Shown piece after piece: positions 14,452 to 21,989 of a DNA stretch of 21,989 bases. The translations under genes were made by a program, and so were the position numbers. The notes beneath the pieces were generated by a model. That model was not told where the DNA came from, did no database searches, and saw only the letters and a program-made list of their open reading frames with translations. The stretch spans positions 13,112-35,100 of the forward strand of contig DJEP01000054.1 of assembly GCA_002431915.1 (NCBI GenBank). The letters run 5' to 3'. The DNA is from Lachnospiraceae bacterium UBA5895. GTDB lineage: Bacteria > Bacillota > Clostridia > Lachnospirales > Lachnospiraceae. Position 1 is the first letter of the stretch. Each line of letters starts with the position of its first letter.

Positions 14452-15597
14452 TCAGAATCCCCTGCCGTCGATATAACTGTAGACAGCAGCCTCCGCCTCC
14501 AGAATCTCTTCCACGTTCGGGTTCTCGATCACCTTATGCTGCTCCATGGCTTCCTGAATCAGCTCCGGGATCTGAAGGTAAGCGATCTTGCGGTCTAGGA
14601 ACAGCCCTACCGCTTTCTCATTAGCTGCATTGTACACCGTAGGCATACTGCCGCCGATGCGCTGTGCATCATAAGCGAGCTTCAGTCCGTAGAAAGTCTC
14701 CATATCCGGCTTCTCGAAAGTCACCTGTGCCAGTTCGTAAAAATCCAGCCGCTTCCCCGGCATCGGACGCCGATCCGGATAGAACAGTGCATACTGGATC
14801 GGAAGCTTCATATCCGGTGTACCTAACTGCGCGATCACCGCTCCATCCACATACTGTACGGCAGAATGGATAATGCTCTGCGGATGTACGATGACCTGAA
14901 TCTGATCCAGATCCACGCCAAACAGCCATTTTGCTTCCATGACTTCCAGTCCCTTGTTCACCAATGTAGAAGAATCAATGGTGATCTTACGTCCCATGGA
15001 CCAGTTGGGATGTTTTAAGGCATCCTCCACCTGAATATTTTGCAGTTGCTCTCTGGTTCTGCCCCGGAAGGGTCCGCCGGACGCGGTAAGCAGGATCTTC
15101 TCGATCCTACCCTTCGGCTCCCCGTTCAGGGACTGGAAGATTGCGCTGTGTTCGCTGTCCACCGGCAGAATCTTCACGCCCATCTTCGCCGCCAACGGCA
15201 TAATGATATGCCCTGCGGTTACCAGTGTCTCCTTATTCGCCAGGGCAATATCCTTCCCTGCCTCAATGGCCGCAATCGTAGGTCTGATACCAATCATGCC
15301 CACAATTGCCGTCACTAATACCTGCGCCTCGGGCATCACCGCGATCTCTAACAGACCATCCATACCCGTGACAACCTTCACCGGAAGATCCGCCACACGG
15401 CTGCGTAAGTCTGCTGCCGCTTCCTCACTCCACATGCCTGCGATCAGAGGATGGAATTCTCTGATCTGCTGTTCCATCTGTTCTACGCTTTTTCCGGCTG
15501 CCAGTGCTACCACCTGCAACTCAGGATTATTGCGAACGACCTCCAGAGTCTGGGTTCCGATGGAACCGGTAGAACCCAGGATTGCTATTTTTTTCAT
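14452..15597 (-). CDS. dxr: 1-deoxy-D-xylulose 5-phosphate reductoisomerase
   Basis: This 381-aa NADPH-dependent enzyme makes 2-C-methyl-D-erythritol 4-phosphate, the committed step of the MEP isoprenoid pathway. The Rossmann motif GSTGSIG is at the N-terminus, with LANKETLVTAG, the metal/substrate segment DSEHSAIFQ, TASGGPFR and NWSMGRKITIDSSTL following. The start at 15597 (MKKIAILG) is set by AAGGAG 9 nt upstream; an ATG 7 codons earlier would add residues and lose that site. It lies 32 nt after cdsA and shares the cluster with uppS, which uses the pathway's product. Confidence 0.97.
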   Translation of the reverse strand: MKKIAILGSTGSIGTQTLEVVRNNPELQVVALAAGKSVEQMEQQIREFHPLIAGMWSEEAAADLRSRVADLPVKVVTGMDGLLEIAVMPEAQVLVTAIVGMIGIRPTIAAIEAGKDIALANKETLVTAGHIIMPLAAKMGVKILPVDSEHSAIFQSLNGEPKGRIEKILLTASGGPFRGRTREQLQNIQVEDALKHPNWSMGRKITIDSSTLVNKGLEVMEAKWLFGVDLDQIQVIVHPQSIIHSAVQYVDGAVIAQLGTPDMKLPIQYALFYPDRRPMPGKRLDFYELAQVTFEKPDMETFYGLKLAYDAQRIGGSMPTVYNAANEKAVGLFLDRKIAYLQIPELIQEAMEQHKVIENPNVEEILEAEAAVYSYIDGRGF

Positions 15598-15629
15598 AGT
15601 TCTATGCTCCTTGTACATTTCCTTCGCGC

Positions 15630-16457
15630 TTAGCGAAGTCCCATCATAAGGATGGTCAGGAAGTAAGTCATGGGTGCGGTCACCGTCATACTGTCAAAAC
15701 GATCCATGATGCCGCCATGCCCCGGAATCAATTTGCCGTAATCCTTGATATTATGATTCCGCTTGATTGCCGAAGCCGCCAGATCTCCCACCATGCTCAT
15801 CACCGCGCCAGCTGCGCAGATAAAGGCAATGATCCAGGTAATCGTCTGGTCCGGAAATGCTGCTTCCACGAAGAAATGCGCATACAGACCACCGATCAGA
15901 GCCGCTCCCACGACACCGCCGATGCATCCCTCCAGGGATTTATGAGGACTCAGCTCCGGGAAAATATGTTTCTTACCAATCAGTTTGCCTACCACATAGG
16001 CACAGGTATCACATCCCCAGGAACTGATCAGGATCAGCCATACCAGGTAGATTCCGTTATCGCACTCACGGGTGAGATAGACAAAGGACAACAGCACCGG
16101 TGCATACAGGAAGGAAAACACTGCTGCCATCACCTGACTTGCCTGATATTTCGGGAATGTCGCCACATAGCAGAACATTTCCGCCATGAACAGAGCCACA
16201 ATGCACATGAGCAATAATGTATGATCCCTGGTGAAAAACAGCGTTGCATAATATGCTGTCACACCCACGAAGCCGATCCATTCCAGCGCGTTAAATTTTT
16301 TCTCGTCCGTTGCGCATTTTAATGCCTTGGTAAGTTCTCTGTATGCAATCAGAGAAATAAGCCACAACGGCACTGCCAGAAATACATTGCCGAAGCTGAA
16401 CGTAGCCAGTGCGATGATAAGTAACACGATACCACTGAGCAAACGGGTCCAAAACAT
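15630..16457 (-). CDS. cdsA: Phosphatidate cytidylyltransferase
   Basis: This 275-aa integral membrane enzyme forms CDP-diacylglycerol from CTP and phosphatidate, the branch point of phospholipid synthesis. It has about eight hydrophobic segments and the full CDP-diglyceride synthetase signature near the C-terminus: SAIKRNHNIKDYG, then KLIPGHGGIMDRFDS. Its ribosome binding site AAGGAGG lies within the last codons of uppS, 3 nt separate the two genes, and the two are clearly co-translated. Confidence 0.97.
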   Translation of the reverse strand: MFWTRLLSGIVLLIIALATFSFGNVFLAVPLWLISLIAYRELTKALKCATDEKKFNALEWIGFVGVTAYYATLFFTRDHTLLLMCIVALFMAEMFCYVATFPKYQASQVMAAVFSFLYAPVLLSFVYLTRECDNGIYLVWLILISSWGCDTCAYVVGKLIGKKHIFPELSPHKSLEGCIGGVVGAALIGGLYAHFFVEAAFPDQTITWIIAFICAAGAVMSMVGDLAASAIKRNHNIKDYGKLIPGHGGIMDRFDSMTVTAPMTYFLTILMMGLR

Positions 16458-16460
16458 AAG

Positions 16461-17180
16461 CTATTCCTCCTTCAGGCCGCCATATCTTCTGTCTCTATGA
16501 TTATATGCTTCCACAGCCCTCAACAATTCTTCTTTTGTAAAATCCGGCCAGGGAACCGGGGTAAAATAAAATTCTGTATAAGCCAGCTGCCACAACAGGA
16601 AATTGGAAATTCTCTGCTCATTGCAGGTACGGATCAGCAGATCCGGATCCGGAATGCCTGCGGTATCCAGATAGTCCTCCAGGGTATCCGCCGTAATATC
16701 CGCAGGATCCACCTCGCCGCTCTTAACTTTCGCGGACAGTTTTTTCACCGCACGGACGATCTCATCCCTGCCGCCGTAATTGATGGCGATCTGGAAATGC
16801 AGACCGTCATTGTTCTTCGTCGCCTCTTCCAGTTCTGCGATCCTCGTCCGGATGTCTTCATCCAGTCTCGTCTTGTCTCCCAGAACTCTGACGCACATAC
16901 GGTTCTTCTCCGCTGTCTTCAGACAGGTCTTCATATAATTCCGCAGCAGCTTCATCAGGGCATCCACTTCATCCTGCGGGCGGTTCCAGTTCTCTGTGGA
17001 AAAAGCATATACCGTCAGGTACTGGATTCCCATACGGTATGCCTCTTCACAGATCACTTCCACTGTCTTGGCGCCCTGGACATGCCCATAGTTGCGGGGC
17101 ATTCCCTTTGCTTTTGCCCAGCGGCCGTTACCGTCCAGAATGATTGCTACATGATTTGGAATTTTCAGATTTTGTTCCAT
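16461..17180 (-). CDS. uppS: Undecaprenyl diphosphate synthase (isoprenyl transferase)
   Basis: This 239-aa cis-prenyltransferase elongates farnesyl diphosphate with isopentenyl diphosphate to the C55 lipid carrier of the cell wall. DGNGRWA (16-22) with catalytic D16, the FSTENW motif (60-65), and the IPP-binding R184, E188 and R190 are visible. The stretch usually written RTSGE or RTGGE is RTCNE here, a small deviation at positions not directly catalytic. It lies 34 nt after frr. Its substrate comes from the MEP pathway to which dxr belongs. Confidence 0.97.
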   Translation of the reverse strand: MEQNLKIPNHVAIILDGNGRWAKAKGMPRNYGHVQGAKTVEVICEEAYRMGIQYLTVYAFSTENWNRPQDEVDALMKLLRNYMKTCLKTAEKNRMCVRVLGDKTRLDEDIRTRIAELEEATKNNDGLHFQIAINYGGRDEIVRAVKKLSAKVKSGEVDPADITADTLEDYLDTAGIPDPDLLIRTCNEQRISNFLLWQLAYTEFYFTPVPWPDFTKEELLRAVEAYNHRDRRYGGLKEE

Positions 17181-17214
17181 ACTTTATGCCTTCTTTTAAG
17201 CCTTTCCAAGCTTA

Positions 17215-17766
17215 TTAAACTGTCATGATTTCCTTGGACTTGCTGTCGATCAGAGCATCAATATCCTTCACATACTTGTCGGTCAGCTTCTGCAGTTCAT
17301 CCTCCAGACCCTTGATCTCATCCTCGGATACTTCGCTCTTAGCCAGCTTCTTGAATGCATCGTTGCCGTCTCTTCTGATATTACGGATAGCTACTTTGCC
17401 TTCCTCACCCTTCTTCTTTACTTCTTTTACTAGATCTTTTCTGCGGTCCTCGGTAAGCTCAGGGAACACCAGACGGATCACACTGCCATCGTTGGAAGGA
17501 TTGATACCGATATCGGAAGTCATGATGGCTTTCTCGATCTCCTTGATCAGAGACTTCTCCCAGGGTGCGATCTGGATGATACGTGCCTCGGGAACAGTTA
17601 CGTTACCTACCTGCTGGATGGGGGTAGGGGTTCCGTAGTAATCTACTCTTAATTTGTCCAATACGTGAGGATTTGCACGTCCTGCACGGATGGCAGCGAA
17701 ATCTGCTGCCAGGAATTCATAAGCCTTCTGCATTTTCTCACTATATACCTGTACTCTTGCGTCCAT
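17215..17766 (-). CDS. frr: Ribosome recycling factor
   Basis: This 183-aa two-domain protein splits post-termination ribosomes together with EF-G. The conserved AAIRAGRANPHVLDKLRV helix, the GTPTPIQQVGNVTVPEAR segment of domain II, and the C-terminal QKLTDKYVKDIDALIDSKSKEIM helix are all present, and the length is normal. GAGAGG lies 5 nt before the ATG. It is 56 nt after pyrH in the standard pyrH-frr order. Confidence 0.98.
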   Translation of the reverse strand: MDARVQVYSEKMQKAYEFLAADFAAIRAGRANPHVLDKLRVDYYGTPTPIQQVGNVTVPEARIIQIAPWEKSLIKEIEKAIMTSDIGINPSNDGSVIRLVFPELTEDRRKDLVKEVKKKGEEGKVAIRNIRRDGNDAFKKLAKSEVSEDEIKGLEDELQKLTDKYVKDIDALIDSKSKEIMTV

Positions 17767-17822
17767 ATTTTCCTCTCTTCTGCGCTGTGCGCCTTTCCAT
17801 TATATTAGTTTAATGATATCGG

Positions 17823-18518
17823 TTACACGGTTACTTTGGTTCCGTTGAATTTGCCCTTCATGGTATTCACGATGCTGTTCTCTTCGTTCAATCCGAATAC
17901 CCACATAGGCATCTTATTGTCTCTTGCCAGGATGGAAGCAGTCATATCCACTACCTGAAGATTCTTCGCAATGACTTCATCGATAGATACTTCATCGTAC
18001 TTCTTCGCTGTGGGATCCTTGGCGGGATCCGCATTGTAGACACCGTCGATAGCCTTAGCCAGCAGAATAACATCCGCCTCTACTTCAATGGCGCGAAGGA
18101 CTACACCGGTATCGGTGGAGAAATAGGGATGTCCCGTACCACCTGCGAAAAATACTACCATGCCTTTTGCAAAATACTTATTGGCTCTGTCCTTGGAGAA
18201 CAGCTTGGTAAAAGATCCGCACTCAAAAGGTGTTAAAATGTTGGTCATCATGCCTACGGAACGGAAAATCTCGGAGACATAGATGCAGTTCATGATGGTA
18301 GCCAGCATGCCGATCTGATCCGCCTTGGTACGGTCGATATTCTCACTGGAACGTCCTCTCCAGAAATTGCCGCCGCCGATAACGATTCCCACCTGAATGC
18401 CATCGTCTATCAGTTCTTTTACCTGTAATGCGACCTTTCTGACAGTTGCTTCATCAAAACCGGTCTTCTTCTCTCCAGCCAGTGCTTCTCCGCTGAGCTT
18501 CAGTAATATTCTCTTCAT
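17823..18518 (-). CDS. pyrH: UMP kinase
   Basis: This 231-aa amino-acid-kinase-fold enzyme phosphorylates UMP to UDP. MKRILLKLSGEALAG and the nucleotide-binding GGGNFWRG (48-55) are present, with D61 and DKMPMWVFG-type C-terminal motifs. The start at 18518 is set by AAGGAG 9 nt upstream and the family length. The frame is open for 67 more codons upstream but that part lies inside the bactofilin gene in another frame and has no family resemblance. It lies 13 nt after bactofilin. Confidence 0.97.
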   Translation of the reverse strand: MKRILLKLSGEALAGEKKTGFDEATVRKVALQVKELIDDGIQVGIVIGGGNFWRGRSSENIDRTKADQIGMLATIMNCIYVSEIFRSVGMMTNILTPFECGSFTKLFSKDRANKYFAKGMVVFFAGGTGHPYFSTDTGVVLRAIEVEADVILLAKAIDGVYNADPAKDPTAKKYDEVSIDEVIAKNLQVVDMTASILARDNKMPMWVFGLNEENSIVNTMKGKFNGTKVTV

Positions 18519-18531
18519 TGTTGTCTGCTCC

Positions 18532-19431
18532 TTATTTTGCTTTTCTTTTCTCGGGCTTGTAATCATCAAAGAAAGAAGTAGGGCTGACATCAGCATAGCA
18601 CTGAGAGCACATACCTTCGATGACTGCACCGTTGTTGATCTGTACGGACTTGGACTTGATATTGCCCATGACAATAGCGGAAGAGTCCAGGATGACAGGT
18701 CCCTGTACATCAATATCACCCTTCACCGCACCCGCGATAGCTGCGCTGGTAGCGGTAATGTTGCCGATAACAACCGAGCTTGCTCCGATCTTCACAGAAC
18801 CTTCGCTTACGATCTCGCCGTTGATCTTCGCACCTTCTGCAAAAATCTCAGCTGCCTTGGAATTACCATTGATATATCCGGTAATATTCAGTTTGCCCAG
18901 AATATCAATATTTCCGTTGATCGTACCTACCAGATCCATAGATCCTTCGGAACTTACATCACCGGTGATCACCATTCCGGCGGTGATAACTGCTGTTTCA
19001 TCTGATGCGTTTTTTACATCCATTCTCTTCTCTGCTCCTTTGTTCTTCTCTGTATTTTCCTGCTCCAGAACATTTCCTACGGTCATATCGTTCTGAAGTA
19101 CACTGTCTAAATCCAGTTCCGGTGTAGCTGCTTCCTCAGTTTCTGCCTGAGGTGCTTCTTCCGGTGCTTCTTCTGTCACTTCCTCTGCCGGCTGTTCTTC
19201 TGTGTTCTGTTCCTGTGGAATCTCAATGGAATCCAGGTTCTTCAGCATCTTTTCCAGTGCCGCGTTGTCATTCGCATCCTCTGCGGTCTGTGCTTCAGGA
19301 ATCTCTTCCTGCGTATTTTTCACCGGCTGTTCCTTGAGTTCTCCGGCAGCCGCCTGATCCAAATCCTCCTCCGGCATCAGTTCATTGACCGCCTGAGACA
19401 GATCTTCTTTCAAATCTGAGAAAAATCCCAT
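18532..19431 (-). CDS. Bactofilin family polymer-forming protein with long acidic N-terminal extension
   Basis: This 299-aa protein has a DUF583/bactofilin beta-helix at about residues 145-275 (VITGDVSSEGSMDLVGTING and further G-rich repeats), which polymerises into cytoskeletal filaments. The first 137 residues are unusual: a short amphipathic start (MGFFSDLKEDLSQAV) and a disordered stretch very rich in E, A, Q and P. The tail contains a CSQC cysteine pair. GGAGG lies 9 nt before the ATG. An internal ATG at codon 137 also has an AAAGGAG in front of it. It heads the pyrH cluster, placing a morphology protein next to cell-envelope synthesis genes. Confidence 0.9.
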   Translation of the reverse strand: MGFFSDLKEDLSQAVNELMPEEDLDQAAAGELKEQPVKNTQEEIPEAQTAEDANDNAALEKMLKNLDSIEIPQEQNTEEQPAEEVTEEAPEEAPQAETEEAATPELDLDSVLQNDMTVGNVLEQENTEKNKGAEKRMDVKNASDETAVITAGMVITGDVSSEGSMDLVGTINGNIDILGKLNITGYINGNSKAAEIFAEGAKINGEIVSEGSVKIGASSVVIGNITATSAAIAGAVKGDIDVQGPVILDSSAIVMGNIKSKSVQINNGAVIEGMCSQCYADVSPTSFFDDYKPEKRKAK

Positions 19432-19489
19432 GGTTATGTACCTCCGTTTATTTCTTTAAATTTGCTTTTTATAATGAATGTTTCTATTT

Positions 19490-20446
19490 TTACTGGTGAT
19501 GCACCGGTCTGGTATTCTCCGTAATCGGCAGAATCACCGTATCCGGTCTCGCCAGAATATTCTCTATAATCTCCGGCAGTGCCTCCACTGTCGTAGGCTT
19601 CTCCGCGGAATCATGCAACAGTACGATGGAGGTATCTCTGGTATCGATATCCTTCGTACAATTCTCCAGCAACATATCCGTGGGCAGTTTCATACTGCCT
19701 CCGTCTCCGGAAGATACGTTCCAGTCGTAATACTCCACGCCCTGGTCCTCCAGATAATCAATGAATTCGTGCATGTCGATCTTGCTGACCGTGTTGGAAC
19801 TTCCTCCCGGAAAACGATAATAAACACTCTCCACGCCGGTCGCCTGATAGACATAATCCCGGATCTGCTCAAAATCCTGCGCGAAGCTGTCCATGGATTC
19901 GTATAGTTCCTTATATTTATGACTGTAGGAATGCATCCCTAACGTATGCCCGTCTTCCACGATCCGCTGCAGCGCTTCTTCCGCATCTGCGCCTTCCTTG
20001 CCCACCACGAAAAAGGTAGCCTTTACCTGATACCTGTCTAAAATATCCAGGATATCATTCGTATAAATGCTGGGACCATCGTCGAAAGTCAGATATACCT
20101 TGTGGATCTGTTCCTGCCCGGAATGCTCCTCCGTCGCCGGTTCCGCTGTTTCCTGTACTGATGTATCGGTCGATATCTGTGAAGTCTGTCCGGTCGTCTG
20201 TGCTTCCTCCCGCAAGAGCTGCAGTTCGGTCTGCAATCTCTGATTCCCGGCTTCCAGTTCTTTCAGTCTCCGATTCAGATCTTCCAACGTTCCGTCAATG
20301 CTATGCAGCCTGCAGATCAGATACACACAGCACAGGAGCGGAATCACCAGTCCTGCTGCCACAATACCCACGATCATCTTCTTCAACCGCTGCACTCTTC
20401 TCCGCCGGTTCTCCGGTGATGTCTGTTGAAGTTGTTCTCTTGCCAT
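19490..20446 (-). CDS. Membrane-anchored polysaccharide (peptidoglycan/chitin-type) deacetylase
   Basis: This 318-aa protein has one N-terminal membrane helix (about 24-46), an extracellular coiled coil (about 48-85), a Ser/Thr/Glu linker, and a NodB deacetylase domain (about 116-318). NodB motifs are complete: TFDDGPS (120-126; D122 base, D123 metal), HSYSH (172-176), RFPGG (211-215), DWN (241-243) and LLHD (276-279). The substrate is presumably N-acetylated cell-wall glycan. I chose the ATG at 20446 because a promoter (20513-20521) lies inside the longer open frame; its ribosome binding site is weak, GGAAGAGAG being about 15 nt away. Confidence 0.9.
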   Translation of the reverse strand: MAREQLQQTSPENRRRRVQRLKKMIVGIVAAGLVIPLLCCVYLICRLHSIDGTLEDLNRRLKELEAGNQRLQTELQLLREEAQTTGQTSQISTDTSVQETAEPATEEHSGQEQIHKVYLTFDDGPSIYTNDILDILDRYQVKATFFVVGKEGADAEEALQRIVEDGHTLGMHSYSHKYKELYESMDSFAQDFEQIRDYVYQATGVESVYYRFPGGSSNTVSKIDMHEFIDYLEDQGVEYYDWNVSSGDGGSMKLPTDMLLENCTKDIDTRDTSIVLLHDSAEKPTTVEALPEIIENILARPDTVILPITENTRPVHHQ

Positions 20447-20512
20447 GAATACTTTAATATCTCTCTTCCTAATTCCGAAGTCCTCCCTGACCTCAGACAA
20501 GACTTCTGTAAC

Positions 20513-20521
20513 AGTATAGCA
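20513..20521 (-). promoter_or_regulatory. Extended -10 promoter of the deacetylase gene
   Basis: On the minus strand TGCTATACT is an extended -10 element, with a weak -35 (TTCCCA) 16 nt further upstream. Transcription would start some 60 nt before the ATG at 20446, and it excludes an upstream methionine at 20554. Confidence 0.55.
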
Positions 20522-20561
20522 TATTCCACTTTTTTGGGAAAGAGATTTATGCAAAACTTTA

Positions 20562-20597
20562 AAAGCCGCAGCGGATCCCCCTTATCCCTGCGGCTTT
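20562..20597 (-). terminator. Rho-independent terminator of the KTSC gene
   Basis: A 10-bp perfect stem (AAAGCCGCAG/CTGCGGCTTT) with inner GGAT/ATCC pairing lies 53 nt after the KTSC stop codon. On the minus strand it runs into TTTTAAAGTTTTG. Confidence 0.8.
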
Positions 20598-20649
20598 CTT
20601 ACATTATATTGTTCCCCTTTTTTGTATTCCCTTCGTATGCTGCGATTCC

Positions 20650-20922
20650 CTACGCATTCTCCTGCATTTTTCTCTCCGGATAACGACCCATAATAAAATT
20701 ATGGAAAAAGAACTCCGGAAGGGGGTAACTCCGAAATCGGTACCAGATATCTTCCGGCACATTGTCAAATTGCCATATCTGACCGTCACTTGCGAACTCG
20801 ATCTCCAGCATTTGTTGCTGCGCATCGTAGCCCGCAGACTTTATCATCGGATTACCCCATTGTAGCCTTCTCATTTTTATAATATTCTCTCTTTCTTTTT
20901 CTGCTTTTGTCAACCCTGACAT
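20650..20922 (-). CDS. KTSC domain protein
   Basis: This 90-aa protein is built almost entirely of a KTSC domain (about residues 24-84): MIKSAGYD, MLEIEFASDGQIWQFDNVPEDIWYRF and the closing FFFHNFIMGRYPERKM. KTSC domains occur alone or in RNA/stress-related fusions, and no biochemical role is established. The first 20 residues are charged and variable. AAAGGA lies 7 nt before the ATG. It is flanked by intergenic DNA and its own terminator, so it appears monocistronic. Confidence 0.85.
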   Translation of the reverse strand: MSGLTKAEKERENIIKMRRLQWGNPMIKSAGYDAQQQMLEIEFASDGQIWQFDNVPEDIWYRFRSYPLPEFFFHNFIMGRYPERKMQENA

Positions 20923-21208
20923 AAATGTCCTTTAGCTGTAAGGCGTTCAGCTATATCTTTTCCTGAAAGATTTCCCCTTTATACTTTCACGTGAAGATTT
21001 TTGTCCCACCCTCTATGACAATCGCAGTTTATTTTATTTTTCCCTTCGTTTTACCCTTATGCAGGTTATTAGCATACTTTTGAATACTCACGATCTGTAT
21101 CCCACCCCCGTGGTACTACTTGCGGCAGATTGAAATTAACTCTGCCACGATACATTATTCAGTTTTTGAAGTGTAGCAATTAAAAGTTTCGTTGGTTAAT
21201 GATTTATT
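20923..21208. other. Intergenic stretch, no gene seen
   Basis: This AT-rich gap between the KTSC gene and the small secreted protein contains a 10-bp palindrome TTCACGTGAA (20986-20995) and a 6-bp hairpin GGCAGA/TCTGCC (21124-21146) with no U-tract. A TATAAA-like -10 just left of the palindrome lacks a good -35. No promoter can be called with confidence. Confidence 0.4.
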
Positions 21209-21718
21209 TTAGTATGTAAATTTGAAAGCACCCGTGTCGTTTTCAGCTTCTTCATAGCCGTCGTAATCGGCGTAATGGGTACAAATAACACGGTAGGTTT
21301 TATCCTTGATGGCGTCAGGATATGTTAAATCCGCTGCGAAGCTTGCTCGATCAACCGATTCTGCTCCATCAGAGACAAGTACTGTCTTCCATCCGTACCA
21401 CATCTTTTGCTGGACTTTAATATCTTTTACCCCGATCACTTTTGCTAGCCCCGCGCAGGATGTTGTAAACGTCATAACAAGCCCTTCGTCTGCGCTAAAT
21501 GCCATAATAATTTGGCAGTTAAACATAGTAGTCCTCGGCTGTACTCCTAAAAAATCATATTCCTGTGCCTTATTGGTTACAACAACTTCAATTGTTGAGT
21601 TTCCAATGTTGTATTCCTCTGCCTGCACCTCCTGTGTCGGTGCACTTACTGCAAAAAACAGCGCTAGCAAAAATGCAACAATTGTTCTTCCTTTTTTCCT
21701 CTGTTTCTTTTTTTTCAC
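21209..21718 (-). CDS. Small secreted protein of unknown function
   Basis: This 169-aa protein begins with a GTG codon. The start has AAAGG 9 nt upstream, and a nearer ATG is followed at once by a stop. A typical signal peptide is present: a highly basic KKKKQRKKGR start, a hydrophobic core and a likely cleavage after VQA (about residue 33). The mature part (about 136 aa) is rich in beta-prone residues, with two cysteines that could form a disulfide (NCQ, SCA) and a third in RVICTHYADYDG. The layout KDIKVQQKMWYGWKTV...YRVICTHY resembles small Lachnospiraceae secreted DUF proteins (possibly DUF6147, from memory and unverified). No partner gene is adjacent. Confidence 0.75.
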   Translation of the reverse strand: MKKKKQRKKGRTIVAFLLALFFAVSAPTQEVQAEEYNIGNSTIEVVVTNKAQEYDFLGVQPRTTMFNCQIIMAFSADEGLVMTFTTSCAGLAKVIGVKDIKVQQKMWYGWKTVLVSDGAESVDRASFAADLTYPDAIKDKTYRVICTHYADYDGYEEAENDTGAFKFTY

Positions 21719-21829
21719 TCACATTTTCCTTTCCATCATAAGATTTACTGCTACACTATTTTGAGGCTTTAACTATCCCTCTATATAGTTCATGTTTTCT
21801 AGTAACGAAATCTTACAAAATAATCTAAT

Positions 21830-21890
21830 TTATTTTAGAAAAAGTTTTAGAAAAGTTGGCCAAAAGTTATTTTAGAAAAGTTTTAGAAAA
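21830..21890 (-). repeat. Phased AAAAGTT / TTTTAGAAAA direct repeats upstream of the secreted protein gene
   Basis: Four GTT-centred repeats preceded by four or five A's start at 21844, 21855, 21866 and 21880 (spacing 11, 11 and 14 nt), interleaved with four copies of TTTTAGAAAA (21833, 21845, 21870, 21881). They lie 110-190 nt upstream of the GTG start. The helical phasing resembles sites for direct-repeat-binding activators or intrinsically curved DNA. Confidence 0.5.
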
Positions 21891-21929
21891 TATTATTTTG
21901 TGAAAAGAAAATGTTTTTAGCACAAAAAA

Positions 21930-21957
21930 AGAAGCTGAATTTTTAGACTCAACTTCT
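21930..21957 (-). terminator. Terminator of a gene beyond the right edge
   Basis: The stem AGAAGCTGA/TCAACTTCT has one C-A mismatch and a 10-nt loop. On the minus strand it is followed by TTTTTTTGTGC, a good U-tract. The transcript would come from beyond 21989. Confidence 0.65.
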
Positions 21958-21989
21958 CTTTGCATCTCTATTTAGTGTCTGCTGATTAA

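Noticed and set aside
18519..18719. 67-codon N-terminal extension of the UMP kinase frame
   Set aside because: It lies inside the bactofilin gene in another frame, gives a length unusual for UMP kinase, and the internal ATG has a proper ribosome binding site.
20447..20554. Longer deacetylase start at the upstream methionine
   Set aside because: The extra residues look non-coding and overlap a probable extended -10 promoter, and the remaining protein already has its full set of domains.
21124..21146. GGCAGA/TCTGCC hairpin as a terminator
   Set aside because: Only 6 bp with an 11-nt loop and no T-run on either strand.
21830..21890. Short direct repeats as a CRISPR array
   Set aside because: Repeat units are about 7-10 nt, spacers are only a few bases, and no cas genes are present.

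Overview
The window looks like a chromosomal segment of an anaerobic, endospore-forming Clostridia, most likely a Lachnospiraceae. The reasons are a small acid-soluble spore protein with a forespore-type promoter, Clostridia-style gene orders (clpP-clpX-ysxC; pyrH-frr-uppS-cdsA-dxr-rseP), strong AGGAGG-type ribosome binding sites and medium GC. Almost everything reads on the minus strand; the spore protein gene is the only plus-strand gene I support.

Reading the minus strand from the right end: a terminator belonging to a gene outside the window (21930-21957); a small secreted protein behind a helically phased AAAAGTT repeat; a KTSC-domain protein with its own terminator; a membrane-anchored polysaccharide deacetylase; then a long essential cluster of bactofilin, pyrH, frr, uppS, cdsA, dxr and rseP (UMP kinase, ribosome recycling, undecaprenyl-PP synthesis, CDP-diglyceride synthesis, isoprenoid synthesis, site-2 protease), closed by a terminator at 13302-13329. 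Next come a two-gene PP2C-like/Ser-Thr-kinase module, both members with altered catalytic residues, and a transaldolase gene.

The plus-strand spore protein (10520-10717) follows. Left of it an ABC operon encodes a lipoprotein binding protein, one polypeptide carrying both permease and ATPase, and a TM1266-type putative hydrogenase regulator. It appears to be preceded by a long, structured, non-coding leader. Then come trigger factor, the clpP-clpX pair, and ysxC, an AI-2E family transporter and truA, ending in a terminator. Last is an OmpR-type response regulator whose receiver domain has lost several canonical residues.

The most unusual thing I found is a family of three intergenic elements of about 167-197 bp (A 852-1021, B 10057-10253, C 10823-10989). 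They lie in the same orientation and share three short motifs in the same order (TGCAGC, GCTCATG, TGCAAGCA on the plus strand). Each is enclosed by terminal inverted repeats and has the same succession of hairpins. The stem sequences differ between copies while pairing is kept, which points to a structured RNA or a hairpin-type non-autonomous repeat rather than protein-coding DNA. One copy lies in the ABC operon leader, one abuts the truA terminator, and one starts inside the last codons of the transaldolase gene.
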